The notes under the pieces: generated by a model | Told to the model about the DNA's origin: nothing | Database searches by the model: none | The model's input: the letters and a program-made list of their open reading frames with translations, nothing else | Made by a program: the position numbers and the translations under genes | Assembly: GCA_903894755.1 (NCBI GenBank) | Contig: CAITRH010000744.1 | Location: 1 to 39,923 of the forward strand | DNA: 39,923 nt | From: an uncultured delta proteobacterium | GTDB lineage: Bacteria; Myxococcota_A; Polyangia; Polyangiales; Polyangiaceae | Reading direction: 5' to 3' | Shown: one piece after another, positions 1 through 8,589 of the stretch | Position numbering within the stretch: position 1 is the stretch's first letter | How the letters are laid out: every line of letters starts with the position of its first letter

Positions 1-76
1 CCATCCGATAGACCAGCTCCATAAACTGCTCCCGGCTGAATGCGTCCAACGCTGGCGGTAGTTGAAACGTTTGCAT
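1..76 (-). CDS. Start of a probable transposase-like ORF, cut by the window edge
   Basis: On the minus strand an ATG at 76 opens a frame that runs off the left edge without a stop. About 25 residues are visible, including LPPALDAFSREQFMELVYRM. A short N-terminus of this style (LPP, then an acidic/aromatic helix) resembles the beginning of IS66-family TnpC proteins, but that is an impression from very little sequence. A mobile element here would explain why the kinase pseudogene just to the right has lost its N-terminus. It could equally be an unrelated host gene. The family is uncertain; that an open frame starts here is clear. Confidence 0.35.
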   Translation of the reverse strand, partial: MQTFQLPPALDAFSREQFMELVYRM

Positions 77-135
77 TTGACGATTAGACGCTGCCAACGC
101 AAAAAAGGTTCACGCTCCGGTCTTTTTTTTTCTGC

Positions 136-1228
136 GTGTCCGTCCGCTCAGGTCGACAACACTTCGGACTGGACGCTAATCAATTACGTCTCAACAGGCA
201 CGCAGCCGACAATGACGCCGTCCGAGCCTTCCTTCGCGAGGCCGCAGTGACGGCCATGCTTCACCACCCCAACATTGTGGCGACCTACGAGCTCGGCGAG
301 CACGACGGCCTTCCGTTCATCGTCATGCAGTTGATCCAAAACGTCTCCCTCGCCAGGCTGATGCAGCGACTGGCTGAACGACAGGAGCCGCTCGCTCCGG
401 ACTACGCGGCCAGGATCATCGCCCAGGCCGCTACAGGCCTTCACGCCGCTCACGAGCTTTCGTTGCAGACTTCGGTATTGCAAAGTTTGCTTACGCTGAC
501 CGTGCAACCACCGAGGGGGCCATCAAGGGGAAGTTCGGGTACATGTCGCCGGAACAGACCGAGGGCCGTTCCCTGGATCGTCGCTCGGACATTTTCGCTC
601 TAGGGACCGTACTCCACGAGACCATCAGTGGACATAGGCTATTTTCAGGAGAGTCTCCCGCGGAGACAGTGCTTCAAATCCTCACCAAGGTCCCTCCTCC
701 CTTGCACCGCGTTCGCGCAGGCGTGCCCGAATCACTGAGCGCCATCGTGGCGCACTGCCGCGCTGCCTCGAGAAGCGGCCCGACGCGCGCTTCCCGACTG
801 CAGAAGCGCTCGCGTCTGCACTGCGCGACGAGCTCCGTGAGCGGGGTTCCCCTGTCGGCGAGCTCGACGTCGGTTCCCCGACGGGACTCGCCCCTCGCGC
901 GAAAGCGAGGTTCATCGGCGCTGCTGCGGCGTTCGGTATACTGGTTGTTGTCCTGCTCCTCGCATGGCGGTCCCCATGGAACAGGGGCCCCCGAACGCTT
1001 CCAGTGGAACCCACCGCAAGCGCTCCCTTCGCGCCTGCGTTTTCGGCAACATTGCAACCATCTATTCCGACGGCGCACTCTGCACCTGCGCTGTCCGCGA
1101 GTGCAAGCGCACGGCCGCCCCCTCCGTCTGTTCGTGCAACCTCCGCTGCCCCTCGTCCCCCGCCACGGAGCGTCGAGACGCCGAAACCCGCGAGTTCGTT
1201 CCGCGGGGTTCCGTTTTCGGAGTTGTAA
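136..1228 (+). pseudogene. Degenerate eukaryotic-type Ser/Thr protein kinase with C-terminal membrane anchor
   Basis: Kinase sequence is spread over three frames. Frame 1 (about 200-460) holds the alpha-C region and hinge (FLREAAVTAMLHHPNIVATY, then IVMQLI). Frame 3 resumes at 462 with VADFGIAK, the DFG magnesium-binding motif, followed by GKFGYMSPEQTEG (activation/P+1 loop) and a RRSDIFALGTVLHE helix. From about 755 the match moves to frame 2 (CLEKRPDARFPTAEALASAL), followed by a transmembrane segment (about 913-970) and a Pro/Ser/Ala-rich tail ending at 1228. The glycine loop and the VAIK lysine are missing. So is the HRD catalytic loop that should lie between LHAAHELS and DFG, because the frame jumps directly between them, implying a deletion. 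It therefore cannot encode an active kinase. Full-length relatives in Myxococcota have a cytosolic kinase, one membrane helix and an extracytoplasmic tail. Confidence 0.85.
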
Positions 1229-1305
1229 ACTACTGCCGGCCGCGACGAATGCCACGACCACCCGGTAACGCTTTGCAGCGACATGGAAACGTGAACATCA
1301 AGGGC

Positions 1306-1690
1306 GCGCGAAGTCCGCCCTAAACTTCGCAAAGTCCGTCCGAAACTTCGCAAAGTCCGTCCGAAACTTCGCAAAGTCCGTCCGAAACTTCGCAAAGTCC
1401 GTCCGAAACTTCGCGAAGTCCGCCCTAAACTTCGCAAAGTCCGTCCGAAACTTCGCAAAGTCCGTCCGAAACTTCGCGAAGTCCGCCCTAAACTTCGCAA
1501 AGTCCGTCCGAAACTTCGCAAAGTCCGCCCTAAACTTCGCAAAGTCCGCCCTAAACTTCGCAAAGTCCGCCCTAAACTTCGCAAACTCCGCCCTAAACTT
1601 CGCAAACTCCGTCTGAAGCGATGCAAAGTCCATCCGACACGGTCCAAACTCGGTCCGACACGGGAACAACTCGGTCCGACGGCTTGCGAG
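1306..1690. repeat. 21-bp tandem repeat array (array 1), 14 intact units plus degenerate flanks
   Basis: Units beginning aaacttcgc start at 1322, 1343, 1364 and so on to 1595, at exactly 21-bp steps (14 units). A partial unit lies upstream (1306-1321) and decayed copies continue to about 1690. Two sequence forms alternate irregularly (a cgtccg or a cgccct ending), with minor cgcaaag/cgcgaag/cgcaaac variation. Because 21 is divisible by three, long frames stay open through it on the minus strand (heptads such as FAKFRTD or LRSLGRT). I do not regard these as genes. The array fills the gap between the kinase pseudogene and the next minus-strand gene. It shares a core with the array at about 23.9-24.2 kb. 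Confidence 0.95.
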
Positions 1691-1725
1691 GAGCGTCAGG
1701 GCGGAGGAACGACCAACGGGATCAC

Positions 1726-2550
1726 TCAGTCGAGTTCGAGCACTGCAACAGGAGCATCCGATGCAAGGTCAGCGATCAGCTCGATGGCGCGAGGAGTCGA
1801 CTTGGGGTCCGTTCCCAAGCCGAAGTACTTGCCGTCTGTCCCGAGGAGCATGATCTGTTTCTCGTCGAAGGACGCCGCCTGGACATTGGAAAACAGTCCT
1901 GTCGCCGTAACGGCGCCCTGAGGGTCCGTGACTTCGACCTTGAGGCGCCCGGCTCCGCGCAGCCGCACGTAGACTCCGAGCTGGCCGGCGGTCGGTAACA
2001 GGTTCTGCAAGTAGATGGAGGCGAGTACCGGCCTCGATTTCGTACTGCCAGGGGACTCGGCTGCGCTCCCCGATCGGAACACTGCAGCCGCCATACCGTC
2101 GCATGCCGCCGCACAGCGAATGCAACCGCACCCGCACACCGATTGGGCGCCAGGGCCGGTGACAACGCTCTGAGGAGCGGGGGGAAAGCACGCCGCATTG
2201 GCGGCTGCCTTCGTCACCATCGCTGGGCAGCTCGCAGAACAGGCTGCTGGCAGTGGCGGGTATTGCAGACCGACGTCCGAGCACGACGTGCTGCACACCG
2301 ATCGTCCCAGACAGCCCTTCAAGGCGTCCAGCGGTATTCCACACGTCGAGTTGTTCGTGGGAACGGCCGCACACGTGTTTGCAGAGGAGCTCGCGTCTTC
2401 CTGAGGACAACTGATCGCGGGCGGGAGATCGTCGAGGCAGGCGACACAAACCCCGCCGATCGCGAGAACTGAGATCGATCGAAGGACAGTCAAAACTGCC
2501 CCGAAGCCGACAGCACGCCTCCGCGGCCGTTGCAGGGGGAGAAGACGCAA
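1726..2550 (-). CDS. Cysteine-rich exported (probable lipo)protein of unknown function
   Basis: A 274-residue frame has an N-terminal hydrophobic segment (VLRSISVLAIGGVCVACLDD) that could be a lipoprotein signal peptide with cysteine as the anchored residue, though the lipobox is not classical. The mature part has many cysteines (for example VCGCGCIRCAAACDG), suggesting a disulfide-rich extracytoplasmic domain. A C-terminal half without cysteines contains VRLRGAGRLKVEVTDPQG, likely a small beta domain. The natural start may be internal: a TTG near 2493 lies just before the hydrophobic stretch, whereas the upstream ATG adds an arginine-rich leader. I do not recognise the family. The gene is wedged between a repeat array and fragments, so it may itself be decaying. 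Confidence 0.55.
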   Translation of the reverse strand: MRLLPLQRPRRRAVGFGAVLTVLRSISVLAIGGVCVACLDDLPPAISCPQEDASSSANTCAAVPTNNSTCGIPLDALKGCLGRSVCSTSCSDVGLQYPPLPAACSASCPAMVTKAAANAACFPPAPQSVVTGPGAQSVCGCGCIRCAAACDGMAAAVFRSGSAAESPGSTKSRPVLASIYLQNLLPTAGQLGVYVRLRGAGRLKVEVTDPQGAVTATGLFSNVQAASFDEKQIMLLGTDGKYFGLGTDPKSTPRAIELIADLASDAPVAVLELD

Positions 2551-2734
2551 CCTCCAGTTCGATGCGCTCGCCCGCGCGCAGCGATACAGTGAGATGGCGC
2601 AGGACTGCTCCGCTGCTGTCTTCGAGGTCGACAGCGTGCTGGCCTGGAGTCAGATAGGCGACGAACCCAGCGGGTCGAGGCGCGGCTTGACCGATGCGCA
2701 CCGAGACGACACCAGAGACATCCCCACCATCCAC
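2551..2734 (-). pseudogene. Fragment of a PEGA-like beta-sandwich protein
   Basis: In the frame entering from 2734 the peptide reads SVRIGQAAPRPAGFVAYLTP, then GQHAVDLEDSSGAVLRHLTV and an ending close to GERIELEVASS. The pattern of a short strand, turn and G-x-H-x-(V/L) strand resembles PEGA-type surface domains, which are often at the C-terminal end of Myxococcota kinases and secreted proteins. No signal peptide or start precedes it. The frame then runs on antisense-like through the next gene without a natural end. It is best read as a gene remnant whose 5' part was lost at a junction near 2735, where a plus-strand fragment begins. Confidence 0.4.
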
Positions 2735-2998
2735 GCCAGGGTGCTGGCCCTTTCAGGCATCTACGGCGAACTGGACGGTGAGAACAACTACAACTACGCG
2801 ACCGTCTTCGCGCAGGTTTACCGCTCCATGACCGCTGACCAAAAGACCAAGCTCGCCATGCTCCACACCTCCATTCTTACGGGCTCCTATGCGGATGGAA
2901 CCCCGTTCGACTTCTTCCTGTATTCTGGGACCATCACGAATACGAGTGTTCTCAGCCCCTACATTGCCGACACGGACTATCTGTTCTTCGCTCCATAG
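2735..2998 (+). pseudogene. C-terminal remnant of a plus-strand secreted protein
   Basis: From about 2740 the plus frame reads as ordinary protein: VLALSGIYGELDGENNYNYA, then SMTADQKTKLAMLHTSILTG, SYADGTPFDFFLYSG and an end YIADTDYLFFAP at 2998. Upstream of 2735 the same frame is merely antisense to the PEGA-like fragment, so the true N-terminal part is missing. The text looks like the end of a larger extracytoplasmic protein with a Spy-like helix (TADQKxKLxxL), but I cannot name the family. It is interpreted as a truncated gene joined to foreign sequence at about 2735. Confidence 0.45.
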
Positions 2999-3010
2999 TC
3001 CCATGCTCCC

Positions 3011-3682
3011 TCATCGAAGCGCGCGATCGCCAGCATCCACGGCGTGAGCCAACACAAACTCGTGCCACGCCACCGTCACGGTCAGGTACGCTGCCCGATC
3101 GTTGGGACCCACCACCGGATCTCCCGCTAAGACCCCGTCGCTCCAACGAACCCCGCCGTGAAACCCAATCCACGGCCCTCGCGCCTGTCCCAGCACTGGA
3201 ACCTCGATGCCAAGGCCCGCCTGAAGCCCTGGACGCGACCGCAGTGAACTGTACGAAGGCTGGGAAAAGAACGCTCCCAGCTCCAACCCAAAAGAATCGA
3301 TGAGAAGGTCGAAAAATGCTCGGTTCACTGCCTTGCCCGTCAACCACCGTCCCAAAAACACCGGGCGCGCCTCGAACCCAAAGGAAATCACGCGACGCGG
3401 ATTCGCGTCCCCACCAAGTGCATCCTCGTAGTCCGCAAAAAGTCCAACGGTATCGAGGTACCGAAGCCGAAGATCCAGCGCACCTCGTGGCGCTCCGGGT
3501 CCAAAGGTCGCCCCAAGCCCCCCCACAAGAGCCACGTCCCCGTCAAGCCGCCCATAGGTCGCGTCCGGGTTTGCCCCGCGCGCCGAGCTGTCCGCACGGC
3601 GTTCCTCAGCCTCCACAGGAATGGCAAGCAGCAGCAGCAGTAGCACCAACGCAGTACGAAATCGCTTCACGGAGATTCCCAT
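3011..3682 (-). CDS. Exported protein of unknown function, probable outer-membrane barrel
   Basis: From ATG 3682 the product has a clear signal peptide (MGISVKRFRTALVLLLLLLA, cleavage near VEA-EE), giving about 223 residues in total. Alternative upstream starts only add a poorly conserved leader that would run into the divergent cstA promoter region. The mature protein alternates short hydrophobic strands with glycine turns (LVGGLGATFGPGAPRGALDL, then LRLRYLDTVGLFADYEDALG, and a late AYLTVTVAWHEFVLAH), typical of a small outer-membrane beta-barrel. No enzymatic motif is visible. It is transcribed away from cstA with only 34 bp between the starts, so promoter elements of the two genes must overlap. 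Confidence 0.7.
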   Translation of the reverse strand: MGISVKRFRTALVLLLLLLAIPVEAEERRADSSARGANPDATYGRLDGDVALVGGLGATFGPGAPRGALDLRLRYLDTVGLFADYEDALGGDANPRRVISFGFEARPVFLGRWLTGKAVNRAFFDLLIDSFGLELGAFFSQPSYSSLRSRPGLQAGLGIEVPVLGQARGPWIGFHGGVRWSDGVLAGDPVVGPNDRAAYLTVTVAWHEFVLAHAVDAGDRALR

Positions 3683-3716
3683 AGCAGGAGCGAGCTTCTT
3701 GCGATACGACTTGTCC

Positions 3717-5777
3717 ATGACCGCTGCCTGGTGGATGCTCCTCACACTCGCCGTTCTCGCCATCGCATATCGCTACTACTCGGCGTTTCTAGCAGCCCGC
3801 GTGCTCTGTCTCGACGACACCCGGATCACTCCCGCCCATCGCCTCAACGACGGCCACAACTTCCATCCGACCCACCGCTGGGTCCTCTTCGGCCACCACT
3901 TCGCCGCCATCACCGGCGCTGGCCCGCTCATCGGACCAGTCCTCGCTGCCCAATTTGGATTCTACCCCGGCTTTGCCTGGATCCTTTTCGGCGTTGTCCT
4001 CGCCGGCTCGGTCCACGACTTCGTGATCCTCGTTGCCAGTGTGCGGCGAGGCGGAAGGTCCCTAGCAGAAATCTCCCGCGAAGAGCTAGGTCCCGTACTT
4101 GGCCTGGTAACGTCTATCGCGATCCTAGGCATCATCATCATTGCCCTTGCGGGGCTTGGCAATGTCGTAGTCGGCGCCCTTGCAGAAAGCGCATGGGGCG
4201 TGTTTACGGTCAGCTGCTCGATCCCCATCGCACTTCTCATGGGAGGCCATATCTATGGAATCCGCAAGGGCTCGGTCCGCGGCATTCGAGAGGCAAGCGC
4301 AGTGGGGGTGTTGCTTCTCCTAGGCGCACTGGTCCTAGGAAAAGCGGTAGCGGACTCGTCCTTCGCCGAGCATCTCAAACTGTCGCGCACGGCGTTGACC
4401 CTGGCGATGGCAGCTTATGGCTTTGTCGCAAGCATTCTGCCTGTATGGCTGCTCCTTTGTCCCAGGGACTACCTTTCCAGTTACCTCAAAATTGGCACCA
4501 TCGGGCTTCTGGTGGTGGGGATTGTGGTGGTAAACCCTGCTATCCAAATGCCAGGGGTGACTCAGTACATTCATGGCGGCGGGCCCATCGTGAAGGGACC
4601 GCTGTTTCCCTTCGTGTTCATCACCATTGCCTGCGGAGCCATCAGCGGCTTTCATGCGCTTGTTTCCAGTGGCACGACGCCAAAAATGATCGACAGGGAG
4701 AGCGATTGCCGTCCCATCGGTTACGGCGCCATGCTGATGGAGGGACTTGTGGGCATCACTGCTCTCATAGCTGCGTGTGTGATGCCCCCGGACGACTACG
4801 TGACCATCAACACGGACCCGTCCATTGCCATGGTGGCTTCGGCGACATCTCCGGGGTTGGCGAGGTCCCAGGCGGAGTTCGAAGGACTCGATTCGGTGCT
4901 GACCTCGCACGATCGTGGACTGTTAGGAATGAAGGAGGGGGAGCACGTGAGCAAGCTGACCCAAGCGAAGCTTCCAGCGTCCAGGCTGTTGGCGCTTTCC
5001 AACCGGACCTTGGCGGTGTTGGGCTATGGGGTAGATCCGGCAGGGTCCCATGCCATAACACTGACCGAAGGGGATTTTGCGCGCCTTGGGCTCAAGGTGA
5101 ACGAGCTTCCCGCGCTGTCGCAGGCGTCCGGCGAGGTGGTCGCAGCGCGCACGGGAGGAGGTGTGTCTTTGGCTGTGGGCATGGCACGGGTCTTCAGCGG
5201 ATTTCCAGGGATGAAAACGCTGCTAGCGTACTGGTACCACTTTGCGATCATGTTCGAGGCGCTGTTTATTTTGACCACCATCGACACGGGGACACGCATT
5301 GGACGGTTTTTGATGCAGGAGTTCCTTGGTAGGATTCGACCCTCGCTAGGGCATTCGACCAATCCGGTGGGGGCGGTACTTGCGACGACGTTGATTGTGG
5401 GGGGCTGGACCTACTTCATTTTGACAGGGAGCATCATGACCATCTGGCCCATGTTCGGGATTGCCAACCAGCTTCTAGCTTGCACGGCACTATGTGTGGC
5501 CACGACGATTTTGCTACGCGAAGGGAAACGTCGCGTTTACGCCTTGACGACGTTATGCCCGTTGGTTTTTGTTGCGACCACGACGATCACGGCGGGGGTG
5601 CAGAGCGTGCTGGGGATTTACTGGCCGCAGGCGCAGTTGCAGGCGACTCGGATGACGGGGCTAGTGAACACGGTGGTGACAAGTTTACTCCTTGCATGTG
5701 TGGTGGCCATCTTGGTGGGGAGCGCGGCGCGTTGGATTGGACTGGTGCGACGTCCGCAGGAGGCACAGGTCACGTGA
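3717..5777 (+). CDS. cstA: Carbon starvation protein A family permease (CstA/BtsT)
   Basis: The 686-residue polytopic inner-membrane protein matches the CstA family in length and in its run of some fifteen or more hydrophobic helices. Recognisable stretches are PTHRWVLFGHHFAAITGAGP near residue 45, the GAISGFHALVSSGTTPKMID segment in the middle, and FEALFILTTIDTGTRIGRF toward the end. CstA-type transporters carry peptides and/or pyruvate into the cell by cation symport and are induced when carbon is scarce. ATG 3717 was chosen because the following MTAAWWMLL begins the first helix, while the upstream part of the frame is antisense to the neighbouring gene. Its stop is one base from the end of the convergent barrel gene, leaving no room for a separate terminator. 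Confidence 0.95.
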   Translation: MTAAWWMLLTLAVLAIAYRYYSAFLAARVLCLDDTRITPAHRLNDGHNFHPTHRWVLFGHHFAAITGAGPLIGPVLAAQFGFYPGFAWILFGVVLAGSVHDFVILVASVRRGGRSLAEISREELGPVLGLVTSIAILGIIIIALAGLGNVVVGALAESAWGVFTVSCSIPIALLMGGHIYGIRKGSVRGIREASAVGVLLLLGALVLGKAVADSSFAEHLKLSRTALTLAMAAYGFVASILPVWLLLCPRDYLSSYLKIGTIGLLVVGIVVVNPAIQMPGVTQYIHGGGPIVKGPLFPFVFITIACGAISGFHALVSSGTTPKMIDRESDCRPIGYGAMLMEGLVGITALIAACVMPPDDYVTINTDPSIAMVASATSPGLARSQAEFEGLDSVLTSHDRGLLGMKEGEHVSKLTQAKLPASRLLALSNRTLAVLGYGVDPAGSHAITLTEGDFARLGLKVNELPALSQASGEVVAARTGGGVSLAVGMARVFSGFPGMKTLLAYWYHFAIMFEALFILTTIDTGTRIGRFLMQEFLGRIRPSLGHSTNPVGAVLATTLIVGGWTYFILTGSIMTIWPMFGIANQLLACTALCVATTILLREGKRRVYALTTLCPLVFVATTTITAGVQSVLGIYWPQAQLQATRMTGLVNTVVTSLLLACVVAILVGSAARWIGLVRRPQEAQVT

Positions 5778-5778
5778 G

Positions 5779-7212
5779 CTATCTCCACACCCCTAGACCA
5801 ATGCCACCGTTTATGTACCTAGGGGCCACGTCGAGGTAGGACGACAGGCGCCAGGTGGTCGCGCCGACAAGTCCCCACACGTTGAAAGGGAAAAGCTTGA
5901 CGTCTGCGCCAAAGGTGACGTGTTGACGGGCCGTGCCGTCGGGATATCGGGACGGCTCGAGGTAGGTCCCGACCCGCAGTTTCATGCGGTCGTGGAGTGG
6001 CTCGCCTTCCATCCCGAAGCGGGGCGCGAAGGAGACCGTTTGTCCAACCAGCTCGCGTTTCTGTTCGAGAAACCCTGCCACGGATACCGAGTTGTCGCTC
6101 GACCCGGTCACCAAGACCGACGCTAGCAGGAGAATCCGCTCCCTCGGCCAATTGGCATAACGCGCTTTTCTCACTGCTCGAAGCCGGTCCGACAGGGCAG
6201 CTAGCTCCTGGTCCTCGAGGGCGCGCGACGCTTGTTCTTGGCGCTCCAACTCCAGACGGGCGCTCTCGAACGCCGCCCCCTGAAGACCTGTCAACGCTTT
6301 GCCTGTCTCGACCTGCCGACCCGTGCGATCCAAGTCGATGCGTCGGCGCAAATCCGCCTCTTGGTCCCGTGGGTTTGGCCACGACGGATTGAGTGGACGG
6401 GGCCCGAGCTGGTAGGCCACTCCTAGCTCCGCCTCCCATGGAAGCCGCAGCTCACCTGGAAGCACAATGGAACCCACATGACGGACTCCCGTAGGATCGG
6501 TATCTCCCCCACTCCCCTGAACTGTGATCGGCGTACGCACGGTGGCACCGAGACGCCACTGGGTGCGGTCCGGAAGAACCACCACGCCGAGCTCCGGCCC
6601 GGCCCCGAGCATGCGCAGAAGCTCGTTGGGGGTGCTGATGCCTTGAAACATGCTGATGGAAACAAGCGCAACCCGGACTCCGCCTCCAACTACCAGTTGT
6701 CCTCCGAGCAACCCATAGGCAAGGAGCGCCTTGAAGCGCCACACCTGCATGGTGAGTCCTTCGAGGCCGGACTGCGCCGCCAGGTTGTACTGCTGCACTT
6801 GGGCTGTAGCCGTCGTGCCCCAGTAGCCAAACTGAAGGTTCAGGCCGAAGGAAAGCTCGTAGAAGTCTCCTACCCGCGATTTGGTGGTTCCCCCTTGCGT
6901 AGGCCCTCGGTTGTCGAAGTCCGTGTTGCCAAGGGTGCTCAGGACAGAAGCCCCAAGGGAGATGTCGTGATCCCACCATCCAGGACTGTAGGCCTCGCGA
7001 ACTGCAGGCGATGCTGCGTTGACCGCCGCCCCCTCGACCCCTTCGGCCGCCGCTGCATAGGCGCCTCCAAGGCCTGTCACTCGAATGGGCGCGAGCACGG
7101 GCCCCTGGTAAAGTTCCATTGAATAGTTGTTGTCTCGAATGGGCTCGGCCGCCGACAGGTTGCCAGCAAAGGCACACAACGCAAAGGCCAAGACCTCAGC
7201 GCGTTGCAGCAA
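5779..7212 (-). CDS. Outer-membrane beta-barrel protein, FadL/PorV-like
   Basis: The 477-residue product has a signal peptide (ending near GNLSAAEP). It then carries the motif RVTGLGGAYAAAAEGVEGAA followed by VNAASPA, the N-terminal signature of FadL/OMPP1-type and PorV-like barrels (GGAYTA...NPAGL in relatives). Amphipathic strands with glycines follow throughout, ending in an aromatic-rich region with the terminal residues LGVWR. An unusual charged, helical insert (about residues 300-370, rich in Arg, Glu and Leu) breaks the barrel pattern and may be a periplasmic coiled coil. It is the last gene of a minus-strand operon; its start overlaps the carbonic-anhydrase-like gene by 17 bp, suggesting translational coupling. 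Substrate unknown. Confidence 0.7.
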   Translation of the reverse strand: MLQRAEVLAFALCAFAGNLSAAEPIRDNNYSMELYQGPVLAPIRVTGLGGAYAAAAEGVEGAAVNAASPAVREAYSPGWWDHDISLGASVLSTLGNTDFDNRGPTQGGTTKSRVGDFYELSFGLNLQFGYWGTTATAQVQQYNLAAQSGLEGLTMQVWRFKALLAYGLLGGQLVVGGGVRVALVSISMFQGISTPNELLRMLGAGPELGVVVLPDRTQWRLGATVRTPITVQGSGGDTDPTGVRHVGSIVLPGELRLPWEAELGVAYQLGPRPLNPSWPNPRDQEADLRRRIDLDRTGRQVETGKALTGLQGAAFESARLELERQEQASRALEDQELAALSDRLRAVRKARYANWPRERILLLASVLVTGSSDNSVSVAGFLEQKRELVGQTVSFAPRFGMEGEPLHDRMKLRVGTYLEPSRYPDGTARQHVTFGADVKLFPFNVWGLVGATTWRLSSYLDVAPRYINGGIGLGVWR

Positions 7213-7651
7213 GCGTCACCGCATCGAACACCACGACCCCCGCCTCGATGCGGGCAAAGTACAGCGCAACTTCGATGGACGGGTGGGTGTTGGTGATCCA
7301 ACGAGCCGCTCCTCGCAGGTCGGCAAGCTGGCGACGAAGCATGGCCTCGGGAGACTCGAGACGATAGCGCTCCCGGTAGTAGCCGCATCCCTCGTGCGCC
7401 AGAAGCGTCACGTGTCGAAGGCCGTGTCCTCGGACCAAGAACGACGCTGCCGCGCGTGTCGTGTCGAGTGCTCCGGTGCCCGAAGAGGTCAAGTCGAGGA
7501 GGGCAGGTCCGCCCGGAATGGTCAGCGTGTCAAGACGCGCATGGCCAAGACCGTGCAGCAGCTCTTCAACCGCATCGGTGAAACGCCCGTCCGAGCAGTA
7601 CACCGCAAGAGCGTGCGGGTGCGACAGGTCGAAGCGTCTTGCGGCAGCCAT
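7196..7651 (-). CDS. Beta-carbonic-anhydrase-like zinc protein, short form
   Basis: The 151-residue product contains the three expected zinc ligands of beta-class carbonic anhydrases: Cys19 in CSDGR, then His86 and Cys89 in AHEGCGYY. The catalytic Asp-Arg dyad (Asp21, Arg23) of the CxDxR motif is also present. It is shorter than typical beta-CAs (about 190-220 residues), so parts of the dimer or active-site helices are reduced. Hydration of CO2 is plausible but unproven; a non-CA metal role is also possible. The start at ATG 7651 overlaps the TGA of the upstream gene by one base (TGATG), so a longer upstream start is unlikely. It sits between a conserved hypothetical and an outer-membrane barrel in one operon. 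Confidence 0.75.
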   Translation of the reverse strand: MAAARRFDLSHPHALAVYCSDGRFTDAVEELLHGLGHARLDTLTIPGGPALLDLTSSGTGALDTTRAAASFLVRGHGLRHVTLLAHEGCGYYRERYRLESPEAMLRRQLADLRGAARWITNTHPSIEVALYFARIEAGVVVFDAVTLAATR

Positions 7652-8079
7652 CAGCTTCTTGTTCGGGCGGTCAGGGGCCAGATTTTTCGGAATCCGACGG
7701 CGAGCACCCGCTGATCGTCCGAGATCACGATGGCGCCGTAGCGGCACTTCTCGGCCAGCTTGCCCTCCGCAAGATGCCCCGGCGCAATCTCGAAGCGAAC
7801 CCGCTCTCCCTCCCGAAGCTCCGCAAACATCCGAGCCTCCGCGGCAAGATGGCGCAGCAGCTCGGGAACGTCCCCCAAGAAAGGACTCTCAAACGCGCTA
7901 CGGGTCCGGTGCACCACACCGCCGTCGATCAAGATGTCAACCTCGATGGCCGAGGCAAACACGACGACGCCAGGGACGGAATCCCCCATTTCCATTTCGA
8001 CCGCAACGAGGCTCCCCGCCTCGAGGGTCGTACTGAATCGTCCCCCTAGACGCTGTCGGGCTCCGCCAATGGTGGTCAT
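7651..8079 (-). CDS. Conserved hypothetical protein, first gene of a three-gene operon
   Basis: This 142-residue soluble protein has no signal peptide or membrane segment. It has a beta-rich first half (LVAVEMEMGDSVPGVVVFAS, then VDILIDGGVVHRT), a helical middle (VPELLRHLAAEARMFAEL) and a late ISDDQRVLAVGFRKIWP strand. I do not recognise the family. It is translationally coupled to the carbonic-anhydrase-like gene through a one-base stop/start overlap. Starting at ATG 8079, it is divergent from the small lipoprotein locus at 8175, leaving about 95 bp for promoters in both directions. Confidence 0.6.
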   Translation of the reverse strand: MTTIGGARQRLGGRFSTTLEAGSLVAVEMEMGDSVPGVVVFASAIEVDILIDGGVVHRTRSAFESPFLGDVPELLRHLAAEARMFAELREGERVRFEIAPGHLAEGKLAEKCRYGAIVISDDQRVLAVGFRKIWPLTARTRS

Positions 8080-8174
8080 GCTCGGACCACGTCTACACGA
8101 AATCGCCCGTCTCCGCTAAACCTACGTCGAGAACCGCGACTTTGTGCCCGCAAAATTGAGTATAGGCTCTCGTC

Positions 8175-8566
8175 ATGAAACATCTTGCCCCCACCGTCGC
8201 AGCTCTCGTGCTCTTCATGTTTGCGTGCAAAGGCGAAGAGAGCGCGTCGAAGCCCAAACCGAGCAGCCTTCCAACCACCAAGACCTGTCGAAGGTGATGG
8301 ACCCGAAGATAGCCCCTAAGGATCTCCTCGAAGCAGGGTTCAAGGCCCACCGCGCAAGCGGCAAGGTGATCGAGGAAAAAGAGATCGCCCTGGGGAAGGT
8401 CCCGGGCCGCTCGTTGGTCGTCGAAACCAGCAAACATCGAAAATGGATGCGGACCTATCTTGCAGCAGACAAGACGCAGTACAGCCTCAACTGCGGGGGC
8501 CCGGTCGATCGCGCGGCCACCGACGAAAAGATTGCGGTGAAGGTGCTCGACTCGTTCAAGCTCTAA
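8175..8566 (+). pseudogene. Small lipoprotein gene with a frameshift
   Basis: ATG 8175 opens MKHLAPTVAALVLFMFACKG, a lipoprotein-type signal peptide, but that frame stops at about 8298. The second half lies in another frame and reads LSKVMDPKIAPKDLLEAGF, FKAHRASGKVIEEKEIALGK and RTYLAADKTQYSLNC, ending at 8566. The compositional switch lies between about 8250 and 8300. Joined, the parts make a roughly 130-residue lipoprotein with a short helix and a beta domain, so one indel separates the halves. Either the gene is newly inactivated or the consensus contains a one-base error. Function unknown. Confidence 0.6.
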
Positions 8567-8589
8567 CGGGCCGTCGTACGGAAGAAGAG

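Noticed and set aside
682-1669. Long minus-strand open frames with LRSLGRT or FAKFRTD heptads
   Set aside because: They arise because the 21-bp repeat unit keeps frames open; the sequence outside the array is antisense to the kinase pseudogene and there is no independent domain or ribosome site.
1306-1690. Possible CRISPR array
   Set aside because: Units are contiguous 21-mers without unique spacers, and no cas gene is present.
3731-5332. 533-codon plus-strand open frame inside cstA
   Set aside because: Arg/His-rich shadow of the cstA gene in another frame; no domain.
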